A stretch of 64,000 nucleotides of DNA from Nymphaea colorata (lineage: Eukaryota > Streptophyta > Magnoliopsida > Nymphaeales > Nymphaeaceae): NCBI RefSeq assembly GCF_008831285.2, contig NC_045138.2:21177934-21241933 (forward strand), written 5' to 3'. A program made the translations under genes and the position numbers. A model generated the notes under the pieces. The model saw nothing but the letters and a program-made list of their open reading frames with translations. It was not told the DNA's origin and searched no databases. This document shows, in pieces, positions 1 to 14,100 of this stretch. Numbering within the stretch: position 1 is the first letter of the stretch; the number at the start of each line of letters is the position of its first letter.

Positions 1-1222
1 CCGGAACTCAAGACTTGATTTTAACAATGGGAATCTTAGCACAAGTCGGGTGGAGTCAATGTCCAAATATATACAGTATACTGCTGCCCTACAGTAAAAG
101 CTTGAGAATCTAACCGAATATAAGATATTGGAGGCAGATCCGTATGGTTGATCCAATTAGATCAACTACAGAAGATATGTGACACGGAATAATGCTATAT
201 ATATTCAATAAAATAAATTTTTAAGTCCTAACTAGCTCATATCAAATAGTTCAGAATGTTTGTAATATGTGGGTGTATTTTATAGCATTGGATTTGAGAT
301 CCGAAGTGATTTGAGATAACTGAAAATCTCAGATCTATGGATTTAAGGACTGATCTCCTCCCATCCGACCTTGAATATGAGGTTTTACTATTCTCGGAAA
401 TATATGTACGAGAATCTTGTCATTCATGTTCCTCCCTTATGTTTCTACACAATTTTTTTCTCAAAGATTCGTTATGGATCAAGTCTCAACCCTGACAATG
501 CAGTCCAAGCTCTTTCATGGTGGTGTCTTCAAAAAGGATGAGTAGAGGTTTTCCTCTCTAGAAGTGGAAATTTGTTGTTAATGGAGATGGAGAGGGGGAA
601 GTATGTAATGAATGACCCCATTTTTTCCCTTTAATTTTCTTCTTTTTTTTTTTTTTTTTGATTTGTTATGCATGGAGAAAACCAACTTGTTCACTTGTGT
701 AAAGACTCAATTTGAAGGAAATATCAGTCACTTGAAAATGGAAGGAAAACAATAGATATTCCAAAATCCATATTCATAAAATCAACATCAAACATCATAA
801 GAAAATGCATTATTGGAAATCAACTGTTTAGGTGGAAACGATCAGCCTTGAGATCCACAAGTAAACATTTCTCCACCCTCAACTCATTTACTCTCTCCTA
901 TCCAAAAAGAAAATATGAAGTGAGAACTAGGAAACAGTTTCACTATATAATCTTTCTTTTGTCCAATTTTAGCTTCAGGGAAAGTAACCCAACCAAGTCA
1001 AACAACTAAAATGATTATCACAAGCCATGCTACCTTAACAAACACATGTTCATAATGGATCAACACTTAATCACATGCTTCAGATACAACAAGCCGTTGA
1101 GCATGCAATCATGCATGAATTGTAAGCTTATTTAGTTACTCAATACTGGTTTTTGTATTCGTTATCATGCTTACATAATTCAACAATCTAGTTTGTTTTA
1201 GTTATCATCCATGGGCGCTAAT

Positions 1223-1731
1223 GGGGTTGCACAGAGTCAAGTTGAGCTCGAGCTCAGGTCGAACTCCACAAGACAGGCTGCTCGACTTGATGATACAACG
1301 TCGACCTCAAGTTCTACCTATGTAACTCGCTTATGCTAATTAGCTTAACCGCTCTCGTTTCTTTTAACTCATTTAACTCGTTAAGTCATTTAATTCCTTA
1401 ACTTGTTTAACGGATATCCTTTAACTAATTCAACTATGAACAACCATCTAATAGAGAATCCAAAGAAATAATGCACATACTTTGCATGCAAATATCCCCT
1501 AACGAAAAATTCAAAAAAACAAAAAAGATCTCTGTCATAACACATCTGTGGGTTGAGCTAAGTGGAGTTTAAACGAGTTGAGTTCTTACAACTCGAACTC
1601 GACTCGTTTAACATTTTGAACACAAATTTAATCTCAAGCAGACTCCTTTATAAATGAGTCAAGATCAAGTCAAGTTTTTACAAGCGAGTTCGAGTTGAGC
1701 TCAAGTTGGCTTGACTTTTTGTGCAGCCCTA
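1223..1731. mobile_element. Foldback MITE-like element, GAGCTC-rich ends
   Basis: The left end begins GGGTTGCACAGAGTCAAG and the right end, reverse-complemented, begins GGGCTGCACAAAAAGTCAAG. Both run into GTTGAGCTC/CTCGAG-rich sequence. About 510 bp, no coding capacity. The element type is inferred from the terminal inverted repeats; a target duplication is not clear. Confidence 0.6.
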
Positions 1732-2449
1732 AGCACTATGAGGGAATGAATGATGACGATACTCAAAGGCTGGGTATATTCATGTAAAGCTTCACACCTA
1801 AGAGTACTTCACATATATTTTAACATTCTCAATAACTAAATTAAAGCACAACGCAAGTACTAAAGTCGCAGATCGGTCACTATTATGTCATGGTGGGGAT
1901 GGACCATACCATGGTTGATATGTCTGAACACAAATAAGTGATCAACTGAACTGCTACATATAACAATAAATTTAGCAAAAAAAGGGTGACGAGCATTCAG
2001 ATCTTCACTTCAGGCGGAAGGGCAAATTCCTTACTTCACTATGCCACAAAAGAATATGTGCCTTCCAGTTCTACTTGCCACTTAGCAATAATTGCAGATA
2101 TAGGAAGGTTGAGAGTACAACATAGGAAGCCAGGCATTGCCATATAAGATAGGATCCAAAAGATAGGCTCCAAATATATACTATTTCATAGTATCCAATA
2201 CTGGAGTTGAAGTTCAAGTCATCTTTGAGTATGCATTTAAGTTTGCTAGCCAAATGTTGCATATCTAATTTTTTTCACTATAGAAAAGGCTATGTGTGCA
2301 GCCTAAATCTACCGGAACCTGACAGAGATTCAGCTGTTTTTGCCTAAAATCTCACGCTGAGGGGATAAAAGAAAATCGCTTTCACCTCAAGCTAGCAGAG
2401 GCTTTTGGATCTTTTTCCACCGCCCCGAAGAAAGACCATTGCCCCCAAC

Positions 2450-2642
2450 CAGAGGCGGAGGGAGGGGGGGCCGCCCGGGCCATGGCCCGGGTGAGCCCAG
2501 GAAAAAAAAAATTTTGACATTGAAAAATTCAAAATTTTTTAGTTTGGCCCGACCGGTCGTTTCTCGTCGCTCTTCCCCGACCCTGGCCCGGCCAGCAAAT
2601 CGTCTTGGCCCGACTCTAGAAAAAATCCTGGCTCCGCCCCTG
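2450..2642. mobile_element. hAT-type MITE with 8-bp target duplication
   Basis: A 193-bp element with terminal inverted repeats CAGAGGCGGAG and CTCCGCCCCTG, flanked by identical 8-bp duplications CCCCCAAC (2442-2449 and 2643-2650). The 8-bp duplication and CAG...CTG ends fit non-autonomous hAT elements. The GC-rich interior opens spurious frames on both strands. The same TIR type is seen in SWC6 intron 2. Confidence 0.8.
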
Positions 2643-4303
2643 CCCCCAACCCCTTTCATCCCCAGGGATACAGAGCTTGCTTCGAAACCTTTTTGAGGTC
2701 CAGAAAGGAAGCACACATAGATGGGGCGACGATTGACGACTGCAGTTTTCGAACTTTGACCCCCTTTTTCGAACTTTGACCCCCTTTTGTGTAGTCTCAC
2801 CTTGCCATCCAGTGCATTACCCCACAAGTGATAACTTTACACTTACAAAAGCACAAACTGAAATTACATTCGAAGGGTCCGACACTCTTTAAATAGCTTG
2901 ACTTTCAGTTACAAGGTGGGACACCGTGGTGCCTAGTGTCGTACACCTAATTTTTCTTTGCTAGAAGAGGCTACATGCATGCATTATAAATTGTCAAATT
3001 GTATAACCCCTCCTAGTGAGCACCACATTATTTCATTCATTCACATTTGTCACATATAAATAACTAGAGGCACGCTTATATTCTTAAACAGTCACAACCA
3101 ACATCATGTATTTATTTTCCAGTGATCAACATAGAGTCGTGTTTCATTTTATGCTATGGTATTATCATTCACATATCTATTGATCCTTCCGAAGAAAGTA
3201 GCTAAAATTTTTTTGGAGTCGCTTTTTTACCTCGATATGAGATCCGATGCAATTTGAGATTATTAGGCATTTCAGATCAGATGGTTTTAGGTCAGGCCCT
3301 TTGCCATACAACCACAAATATGAGGTTAGGCTATCAAACATACCTTTGATTTACCATAAGCTTAACAATGCCACAATGTTCATACTATCACATCTAAAAT
3401 CGATCATATCATACCGATTATTCACTTCTCGCACCTGTTTCTAATCCAGCCACTCACAAATCTGAATCTATATAACATAGGAATCCAAATGATATAGACA
3501 AAAAATAATAACATCAAAATTTTGGCCTTGATAACTAAAATTTTAATAAAAGTTTAGAAACCAAGGTATCCAAACCTATTGCAGGCAACCCACCCAAGAA
3601 AATAACCATCTGAAACTAGTTGTGCAGCGGACGAATGGACCTCAAAGGACCCGGAGGTCTGGATTTGCTAGACACATCAAGGAACCTGTCCCCAACGAGG
3701 GGGCTTAGGACAGGCTCAAGTGCAGGGGAGAGTATGAAGAAAGGACGGAGGTGGCGCAAATTCAGTCCTTCTCAGCATAGCTAAATACATGTCCACCATG
3801 GATAACTTAATCCATGTAGTGGAAGCAGGGCAAGAAGAATGAGAATTTCAACAGGTGTAAATTAGTAAAATACTACTTTTGCAACACATGACAACAATGC
3901 GCATGCAGAAATAACAGCTTCCCAACAGAATGAAATCGATTAATTACGATGAAGAGAGATCCCCACGATTCTTTATTCATGTAATATCTGATCCCACAAA
4001 GAAATGTGATGTGATTCAATTGCACGTTGCTATTGTATACACCAATTACTGCCTTCCACCAAACTGCATAGAATGCCAGCAGTGTACTAACAACTAATTA
4101 CAGGATTGCGCAGCAACTATCAGATAATGTAAACCCATACCTTACGGGTAAAGAAAGATGAGCTCAGCTCGGTATATATAAACAGCAGATGAAACGCCAA
4201 GAAAAAGTAGCCCAAAAACTTCTGGAGGTCTAATTTTGCTCAAGTCCAAGTGAAATGCAGACACCGACCAAAAAATTGAGTGGGATGCAAACCCTAATGA
4301 CCT

Positions 4304-4409
4304 TTAGCTACACTTTACTTGTTTAGCATTCGTTTCTCGAAGCCAGTCAGCACAGTCAACAAAAGTACCAGAAGGATGGGCAAGTTGCCATTTTAGTAGT
4401 TTTTTTTTG
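4304..4409 (-). pseudogene. Duplicated, disabled copy of CCA exon 15
   Basis: This is the distal copy of the terminal exon, inside the second unit of a tandem duplication. It still reads [13 protein letters not shown] through ADWLRETNAKQVKCS and a TAA stop. However, the splice acceptor reads GCGG instead of GCAG, and the oligo-A run has one extra base (A9, where the functional copy has A7 then G). It cannot replace exon 15 in frame with the same acceptor, and is probably transcribed as 3'UTR. Confidence 0.85.
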
Positions 4410-4504
4410 CCGCAGATTAGAAAGCTATGTTAGTATTATACAAGCTATGACCTTTACATATTATGGAAAGTTGATTCATTACCCATTCTCCAATCTGAGG
4501 ACTC

Positions 4505-4609
4505 TCAGCTACATTTTAGTCGTTTAGCATTCGATTCTCGAAGCCAGTCAGCACACTCATCAAAAGTACCACAAGGATGGGCAAGCTGCCATTTCAGTAG
4601 CTTTTTTTG
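4505..4609 (-). CDS. CCA: CCA exon 15: terminal exon and stop
   Basis: Encodes [19 protein letters not shown] then [15 protein letters not shown] and a TGA stop. It directly continues GEW from exon 14 across a 73-bp intron. Acceptor TCTGCAG is intact in this copy, unlike the distal duplicate. The basic tail after the WQLAHP motif is typical of the family. Confidence 0.93.
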   Translation of the reverse strand, partial: QKKLLKWQLAHPCGTFDECADWLRESNAKRLKCS

Positions 4610-5094
4610 CTGCAGATTAGAAAGCTACGTTAGTATTATAGAAGCTATGACCTTAACATATTATGAAAAGTCAACTCATTACCCATTCTCCAATCTGAGG
4701 ACCACCATGTTTAAGTCCTAGAATGCTCATGACAGCTTTTCCATCTAGAAGCCTTTTCATCTTCCATACATTTTCCAAATCTGCAATAAATAAGAAACAA
4801 CTCCTGATTTAAGTCCTCCAATGACAATATATCAATAAAAAATGCTGGAATGATAGAAATCATTTGGTTGTCTTATTGACATTAGGGTGCAAATGAACTG
4901 GATCTGGCAGGCATTCAACTTTTTCTGTACTAAATCCAAACTCCCCATGTATCTCGTTTGTCCAACTATAATCTTTTGAACTCTTAGTTGGTAGTTATTA
5001 AACTGCATTAAGAGTAGGGCTTTGCAATTTTTATTGAATCAATATGAATATGTGTTGAATCCAATCAGTTCGAACCACTAGTCCATTGCCTTGC

Positions 5095-5153
<59 letters not shown>

Positions 5154-8100
5154 CTCTCTCCACCCACACACACACACACACACATGCATCTTAGTACACT
5201 GTACACATGAACCAAAAGGTATAAATTGGCTGGAAGTTAGACAGTATACGAACTATTGTGCACATGAACAAAGGGATAAATAGATGGTGGAAGCTTCAGT
5301 TTTAGATGGTCTATATCTAATGTACACATGAATCAAACAGTATAAATTGATAATGGAAGGTTCAGTTTTAGAAAATTCATGGACTACTGTACACATGACT
5401 CAAAGAACTATTGAACGCATAAATCAAAAGGTATAAAATTGACAGTGAAAACTTCAATTTATACAGTCTATGAATTAAAGAAAATGCATTATGCTCCATA
5501 TGCACAACCAACATTAATATGCCTAAGACTCCAGATCAATTTTAGGTAATGATACTATATGAACAGAATCATGTGCCCTGAGAATTGAAACAACTTGCTA
5601 TATGTGCTAATGTCGCATGAGCAGAGAAATTGAAAAAATAGTTGAGCCAGCTTAGTATGCAAACAGCAAAAGACATCAGTCTAAGACCAGCCAAGTTGAT
5701 AGCACAAAAAGTTCCTAAAATCTAACATCTCTAGTACCTCTTGATTATAGAAAAATTGTAGCTAACAAAGCCTAGAAGAAAAAGAAGAAGAAAATAAACT
5801 CAAGTCAAAAAAAATTATTTTATGATCCTCCTTGTTCCACTAAATGCTTGCATATATCAGGCATGTTACCCACATTGAAAATATATGTTGAATGCATACT
5901 AAAGCTACTGATAAACCAGTCTTAATCCTGCTTATCTGCTATGGAATTCTGTTTTCACAGCACAATATACAGAAAGTTGATATTCACAAGAGAACAAACT
6001 ATCTGCTGCCTGATTCCTTCAAAATGCACAAAGACTAAGAAATCAAATGTACAATAGATGCTTCGGTTGCAAGACATTTTAATTTTCACAAACTTAGACA
6101 TATTTGGCCTCAAAGTGAGCAGTGAAATAGAAAATAATCTCTGGGTCCATCAATTACATGGCAGACAAAACAACTAGTTGAATTATGATATAGAGACTCT
6201 AAAATGATCCAATGTACCCTAAGGACAAAATGAGCTCGCAAGGACTACAAACTGAAAAAATGGCAATTTTGAAATGAATAAACTTATCAAACCTCAAGCA
6301 AAGCGATCAAAGCAAACAAGAGAGGAAAACGAAAAAAAACAGCAAAACTTACCCATGTCAAGGACAGATTTCTCTACTCTTCTGTATAATTCAACCCTTT
6401 CACTCAAGCTGACATCTAACTCTTTGGCAAGATTGTTTTTAGGTGGCAACAAAGAAGATATCAACAAAGCTACCCGCCATAAGTCTTTGATTTCCATCAA
6501 GAGCAATCCTGATCAATAAAAGGTCACTTTGTTCTCATAATATTTTTTTTATATAAATGTTAAAATATTGCATGCATGATCTATAGATGCACAAGATTGT
6601 TTGACGTGATGGTGGAGAAAGATACTCTGCACTTCATATATGAAAAGTCAAACAAAACAATTCACGTCATATAGAAACATGTCCAAACCAAATTATATGT
6701 GGAACAAACATCCATGGGCTAGGCATTTTATATACAAACAATGTTCCAAAATATTTCGTAAAAACACCCTAAAATGCAATCCATCTCTTCAAATGGCTGC
6801 CTAGAAATGCATATAGGGAAAAATGCCTTACAACCTACTCATGGAGAAATGCTCTAACTATTTAAACCTACAAGCCCTGGTTGTTGACTTTGACACATTG
6901 CAGAACCTATGTTACATGGACACTCCTATGCGCGAAGTGTCAATGTCAAGAACTTCTGGAAACTGAACCTGATATTGCGATTCCTTGCATATTTCTTAAT
7001 GGTCTTTTCTCCTATTTAACAGAAACAACACTTCTTCCTTTTTATCCAACTATAAACAAAAGAAGGTAAGGGTTGAGATGCTTCCCCTCTTTTGCTCCCT
7101 TTCCATTAGTAAATACACTACCCCTTTCTTTTAAACTAAGTCATACACATGTATGTTTATGTATGCATTTCAATTGTTGGCTCCAATAATGAATAACACC
7201 AAAAAGTCATAGACGTACTAGAAATCCTAGTTCCTATGCAAACATGCGTGTGTGTGTGTGTGTGTGTTGACTATGTACCTATGTCACCATGGTACGTGGG
7301 AGAGACCCGAATACACGTACCGGTACGCTGGTACATCAAAATGGGTACGCGTGTATGGTTTGGAACGTTTGGATCTGCTTTCGGGTCAGAACCATATCCA
7401 AACCATAACAATAGGTTAAACTGCTTCACCCGCGACGCTCAACAACTTTCTTCCCCCTCACGATTTTCTTTGGTCTTCCGGTGGAAGCTTGGGCCACGAC
7501 TAGCGACGGATGGCAAGTTGGCAACGACAGGCAGAAACTTTCTGTATATGACCAATGGATGCCACTGTGAGGATCCCCTTTCGCATACTTGTCTCTTCAC
7601 CTTCGTCCTATTCGGGAAGTCACCTCTTTCTCTCTGCCAATCTTACTATCAGGATTCTCCTCTTTCTACAATCTTCAGAGAGAAGCTGCCTCTCGCTTGC
7701 CCTAGGCTGCTTCCCTCTTCCCAATTGATCCACTCCTAAAGGGTCGAGAATTCTCATTATGGTGAAATGGTTCTAACTAATTCGCCACCGATGCTCTGGT
7801 CATTCATCCATGGCGTCTCGCTCATTCTTGCCTTTTTCAATCTCTAACCAACCCTCCTTGTTGATTTATGTAGAAACACGAGCACAGAGAAAGAGAATAT
7901 GAAGAACACACGATGTAACGTGGAAAAACCCTCAACAAGAGGAACAAAACCATGGATGAGGAGGAGCTGGTTGCCCACTAGCCACCAGACTCTCTCTCTC
8001 TTAAGATTTCATTAACCATAAGGATTAGGGTTACACGACTTAAGTAATGCCCAACAAGGGCTACAAGATGGATCGGGTATGGATTCGGACCCGGTCCCAA

Positions 8101-11100
8101 GACCCGTCTAACATACTTCAACACTCCCCCTCAAGTTGGGCATACATATCAAACATGCCCAACTTGGATACATTTCTCTCGAATGAAGTTGAAGATAGAG
8201 CTTTCGTCAGAACATCAGCTGTTTGGTCTTCAGATCTCATGTAAGGAAGTACAAGTTCTTTAGCATCAATTCTCTCTCGAATGAAATGTCGGTCAATCTC
8301 AACATGCTTTGTTCTGTCATGAAGCACAGGGTTGTTGGCCAAGTTGATTGCAGACTTATTATCGCAATACATCTTCATTGGTTCTTTAACCTTTATACCA
8401 ATATCCGTCAACAATACTTTTAGCCACAAGAGCTCTGAAACTCCCATAGCCACTGCTCTGTATTCTGCTTCAGCACTGGAACGAGAACACACATTTTGCC
8501 TTTTACTTCTCCACACTATGAGATTCCCTCCCAAATAGATACAATAGCCAGAGGTGGACCTCATAGTGTCAATACAGCCTGCTCAGTCTGCATCTGAATA
8601 ACCTTCAATCCCAAGAGTGTCTTGCTTGACATACAAAAGACCTTTGCTAGGATTTCTCTTCAAGTAGCACAAGATCCTGTCAACAGCCTTCAAGTGGGCA
8701 TACTGACTCATCACATTCACAGCAAAGGTAATATCAGGTCTAGTGAGAGTAAGATAAATCAACTTCCTTACAAGACATTGATATCTTCTTTTGGCCTCTT
8801 CACAGAGAGGCTCCCCATCTCTAAGACTTAGCTTATGGCCAGCATCTAGAGGAGTAGAAGCTGGTCTACACCCTAATTGTCCGGTCTCCTTTAACAAATC
8901 TAGGATGTACTTCCGTTGATTTAGCACGAGGCTAGTCCCAAACCTAGCAATTTCAATGCCAAGGAAATATTTCAACTTACCAAGGTCCTTGAGATCAAAC
9001 TCGATCGCCAACAGTTTCTTTAACTTAATTATTTCATCTTCATCATCACCTATGACAATCATATCATCAACATATACCAACAAAATAGTAACCTTTCGTA
9101 CATTTCTCTTCACAAAGAGTGTATGATCTCCATTACCTTGATGGTATCCACATTGTCTCATGACAAGTCTAAGTCATTCAAACCATGTTCGAGGAGATTG
9201 CTTGAGCCCATATAAAGTTTTCCTTAACTTGCAACATTTTCCAGGTTCCTCATATCCTGGAGGCATACACATATATACTTCCTCTTCAAGGTCTCCATTG
9301 AGAAATGCGTTCATGACATCAAGTTGGTACATCTTCCACTCCTTCATCACAGCTAAGGAGATAATGACTCTGACAGTCTTCATCTTCGCAACAGGAGCAA
9401 AGGTCTCCAAATAATCAATCTCATATTTCCGACTAAACCCCTTGGCCACAAGACGAGCTTTGTATCTTTCAACACTTCCATCTGGTTTGTACTTGATGGT
9501 GTAGACCCACTTAGATCCAACCAAGTGAGCCACCTCAGGAATCTTTATAACTTCCCATGTCATGTTTCTTCTCAGGGCTTCCATCTCTTCTTGCATTGCA
9601 TAAGTCCACTTGGGATCACTTTGAGCCTCAGCAACATTCCTGGGAATCATAGCCAAAGAAAGAGAAGATACAAAACATTTGTAGTCCTTGCTCAGTCTAA
9701 AATATGAAACAAAAATACATGACCTGACACCTTTTCACAGGGCGATGGGAAGCTCTTCATTTGCAATAACAGTCTGAATCTCTTCTTCAACAGGTTGCTT
9801 CTGAGCACGACTTGGGTCATCCAGGGAAGGACTAACTGGATTGGGAGCAGAATTCTCAGCACCTGTCATCTCCTCAGTACAGACCCTTCGCCTAGAGTAA
9901 ACTTGCCCAAACAGACGATTGCATTCCTCTCCTGCCCCAAAGAACACTCTCCATTTTTCTCTTGTTCAAGCACCTCAATAGAAGGACCAATGGATTCACA
10001 CCTGTAGTCTAAAAAATCTGTAAACAGAATTTCCTGACTCGAAGAATACTCTTCCTTTGACATAGAATTCTCCCCCTGAAGAGGATTCTCACCAAAATAG
10101 GAAGCATGTTCAAGGAAAGTGACATCTTTGATAACATAAGCACGACCAGTGGAAGGGTCCCGACACTTATACCCTTTTTGAGTGGGAGAATAACCTAGAA
10201 ATACGCCCTTAATAGACCTTGGATCAAGCTTTTTAATGTGAGGACTATGATTGTGAATAAAGCAAACACAGCCAAAGACTCTTGGTGGAAGAGAGAAAGG
10301 TTCACGACTCCCCGGTAACATAGAGTGAGGCGTCTGCCCATTCAACACACGACTAGGCAAACGGTTTATAAGATACGCACTGGTAAACACAGCATCCCCC
10401 CAATACCTTTTTGGAACATGACGTTGAAAAAGAAGAGCTCGAGTCATATTCAATAACTGACGATTCTTTCTTTCAGCAACTCCATTTTGAGGAGGAGTAT
10501 AACTACAGGAAGTCTCATGAACAATTCCCTTTTTTCGAAAGAAGTTATCAACAGACTGACACATATACTCACGAGCATTGTCAGATCAAAAGGTCTTAAC
10601 AGATGCTCCATATGGAGTTCCCACATAAGCAATGAAAGTCTCTATGGCAGTAGGAACTTCACTACGGTCTTTCAACAAGTAGACAATAGTGTTACGAGAA
10701 CAATCATCAATAAAGGTGATAAAATACTGAAAACCATGATAAGAAGGAATCCCTGAAGGCCCCCACACATCAGAATGAATCATGGCAAATACCTCATTAG
10801 ACCGATGGCTAGACAAAGGATATGAAGCCCTAATATGTTTGGTCAGGTGACAGACATCACAGGACACCATAGTCATGTTAGAATTTAAATATTAGACATT
10901 ATGTAAGTATACATATGTTTCATATATGATTTGTATATATGAATATCTATGTATGCATAGGTGTTATGTATTTTATTTTATTTGCTTCCTTTTCTTTTTT
11001 ATGTATTTTTTATTTCTTTTCTTTTTCTATTTTTATCTTTTCCTTTTTGTAAAAGGGAACTAGCTGTTGGACCAGCTTCCAACGGCTAGATTTCTAGCCG

Positions 11101-14100
11101 TTGGAGCTGGCCCAACAGCCAACTCCTCCTTCTTCTCTCCCTTTCATTGTACTATATATATGGGACTGTTGTCCCTTGTTTGGTTAAGGCTTTTAGGCCT
11201 CTCTTGTGTATTCTTCTCTTGAGATTAATAGATTTGGTATCTTCTCCTCAAGTTTGAGGCTCGGTTGTGTATTACCTATTGAAGTTGTTGGGATCTTCAA
11301 GAGTGTATCTCTTGAAGCATTTGTATTCTCAAGATCAGGCCTGATTTACATGGTATCAGAGCCTCGTTTTGGCTCTTTGTGTTGCTGTCTTTCAAGCTTG
11401 GAAGATCCAATTATTACTCTTTCCTTGGAGCTGTGAAGCACTCCAAGTGTTCGATATATTGTTGGCTGAAATTTGACACAAGAAGGTGTTGTTATTTTGC
11501 TGGCCTCTTTTGGTGATATTTGTGATGGGATAAAGCTCCCTTGGTGGTGAAGATTGTGGCAGTCTTTGACGCGTCGAAAGCTTCATTTTTGTGTGGCTGT
11601 TTTTCATCCTAGCACTACCTCAACGTCTCTTTTACAAGGTACACATTATGGATGAAAGAACTTCCTCTACTCCTCTTCCCAAATTAACTTCATCAAATTA
11701 TGTTTCTTGGGCAAAAACTATGGAACATTTTATTAGAAGTAAAGGCCTATGGGGACTCGTTGATGGGTCAAAAAGTGAACCTCAATTAGTCCTCACCAAG
11801 ACCATAGATGGTAAAGCTCAAGAACTAGATGGAGTTGAAAAAGACAAGGCTATGAATGAATATGAGAGAAAATGGGAAGAGTGGAAGATAGGACACCACA
11901 AGATTATCACTTGGATTATTGCTTGTGTTGATACTACAACCATGGGCCAAATAGCAAAACATAATTTTGCTCATGAAGCTTGGGAATTCCTCAAGAAAAC
12001 CCACACTATGAAGGATGTGGCCTACATGTGCAATCTTCAAATGAACATTGCAAGTCTCCAACAAGGAGACAAGTCCATTAAAGAATATGTTGGAGAAATG
12101 GAGCAATTATGGGACGAACTTGCTCTATTTGAACCCGAATGGTATGATCCAAGAGACATTGGAGTTAGAGAAAAACAAATCCAAAGGGAGAAATTTTATA
12201 AATTCATTCTTGGTCTTAGATCGGAATATGATGGAGTCAAAACTTCCTTGCTCCATAGGCATAAAGTGCCATCTATGAACGAAGCCATAGCGGAACTTCA
12301 AATGGAGGAGAATAGACTCAATTTTTCAAAAGACAAGAGTGAAAGTGTTCTTGCTACCTCAAGACCCGGTGCTCATATGAGAACTTATAGGCCTCCTCAC
12401 TTTAATCGAAACTATGAGCATAGCAATAATGGCAACAAGAAGATTATATGTTTCCATTGTCAAGAAGAAGGACATACCAAACTTAGATGTCCTAAATTGA
12501 GGAGATTTGATAAAAAGACAAGTGTGGCTGGGACAATGTATGAAGAAAGCAATTTGACCTAGACAAACTTGTAAGTGCCCTCCAACCAAAGCTTATTGAT
12601 GCTCTTCAACCGCTTTTCAAAGGAGGAGGGACTTCTCCAATCTCCAGAGCAACCGTGGCATCTACATCATCAAGTAAGTACTCTTGGATTCTTGATTCCG
12701 GAGCTTCATTTCATATGACCCCTTGTAATTCTTTGCTTACCGAATGCACTAAGGAAGAATCGTGCCCATTTGTTAAAACCGCCGATGGAACTCCTCTTGA
12801 AATCAAATGTGTTGGGAATATTGATCAAAATTTTAATTCAAAAGTTTTTAAAATACCAAAAGTTAGATTTATTCCCAAACTTAACTTAAATCTCTTGTCG
12901 GTTTCTCAAATAACAAATCATGGATGCGATATTGTCTTCTCACAAAATAAATTTTTGATACAGGACCATCTTTCCAAGAAGACGATTGGGGAAGGTTCTA
13001 GGAAAAATGATCTCTACTATGTTGACTATTTGGATCTTTCCAACCCTACTTGCAATATAGTCAAGAAGAGTGACATTCAAGTTTGGCATCAAAGACTTGG
13101 GCATTCAAGTTTAGGAAAAATGTCTTGTATCCCTTTTTTGGAAGAGAAATGTAAAGAAATGATCTCTTGTGATGATTGTATTAAAGCCAAAATTAAGGCT
13201 TTACCTTTTGGAAATAGAAATTTTGTTGCAAAAGCACCTTTTGAATTAGTGCATTCTGATGTATGGGGTCCCGCTCCTATTATGTCTAAAGGTGGTTTGC
13301 TTTATTATGTCATTTTTGTGGATGATTACTCTCGATATGCTTGGGTTTACTTTCTTAAACGCAAATCGGAAGTCTTTATGAATTTTAAAAACTTTTACAA
13401 CATGATCAAAACTCAATTTGATGCAAACCTTAAAATTTTTAGAAGTGATTCCGGGGGAGAATTCATTTCCAATGAATTTGAAGAATTCCTAAAAGAAAAG
13501 GGAGTTATACACCAAAAGTCTTGTCCCAAAACCCCCCAACAAAATGGAGTCGCCGAAAGAAAACATAGACATATTCTTGAAACAACAAGAGCTCTTCTTA
13601 TATCAAAAAATGTTCCAAAAAATTTTTGGGCTGAAGCAATTTTAACATCCATTTACTTGATTAATAGAATGCCCTCTAAAGTTTTAGAAAATATTTCACC
13701 TTTTCAAAAACTTTTTAACTTGGAGCCAACTTATAAAAGATTCAAAGTCTTTGGTTGCAAATGTTTCATTTTAAATGACAAAAATGATAAACTTTCATCT
13801 AGGGCTATTCAATGTGTCTTTATTGGCTATTCCGAAACTCAAAAAGGGTATAGATGCTATGATATTGAAAAAGATAAGGTGTATGTTTCAAGAAATGTGA
13901 TATTTTTAGAAGAAGAAAATGGCTTTAATGAAAATAAACCCAAGCATGAAGATGACTATTCTTTTTTATGGATAAATGATGATGATGTTGATAATGATGA
14001 TGATGTTTTGCCTTCTTCACATAATGATGCTCAAAATGAGGTTGAGAATACTCCTTTTGATAGATCTTCACCAAGAAGTGGTGGATCACCAAGAGAAGTT

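Larger units (their letters stand above)
1..4299. other. Region downstream of CCA, no recognised host gene
   Basis: AT-rich DNA. Probable 3'UTR and polyadenylation region of CCA lies near 3970-4300; an AATAAA on the minus strand sits at about 3971-3977. The remainder holds two MITE-like elements (separate entries), a tandem pair of a roughly 20-bp unit at 2747-2790, and a diverged repeat pair (about 290-400 and 3237-3345) sharing GAGATCCGA and AATATGAGGTT. A GC-richer stretch at 3610-3780 shows no recognisable coding. I see no convincing exon. Confidence 0.6.
4300..4701. repeat. 201-bp tandem duplication over the CCA 3' end
   Basis: Two units (about 4300-4500 and 4501-4701) repeat the end of exon 14, intron 14 and exon 15. 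They share long identical stretches such as CTCGAAGCCAGTCAGCACA with scattered substitutions, so the duplication is not very recent. The unit at 4501-4701 is the one joined to the gene. Confidence 0.9.

Noticed and set aside
2387-2827. 146-codon minus-strand frame
   Set aside because: It lies mostly in the 193-bp MITE with target duplications; no protein-like conservation.
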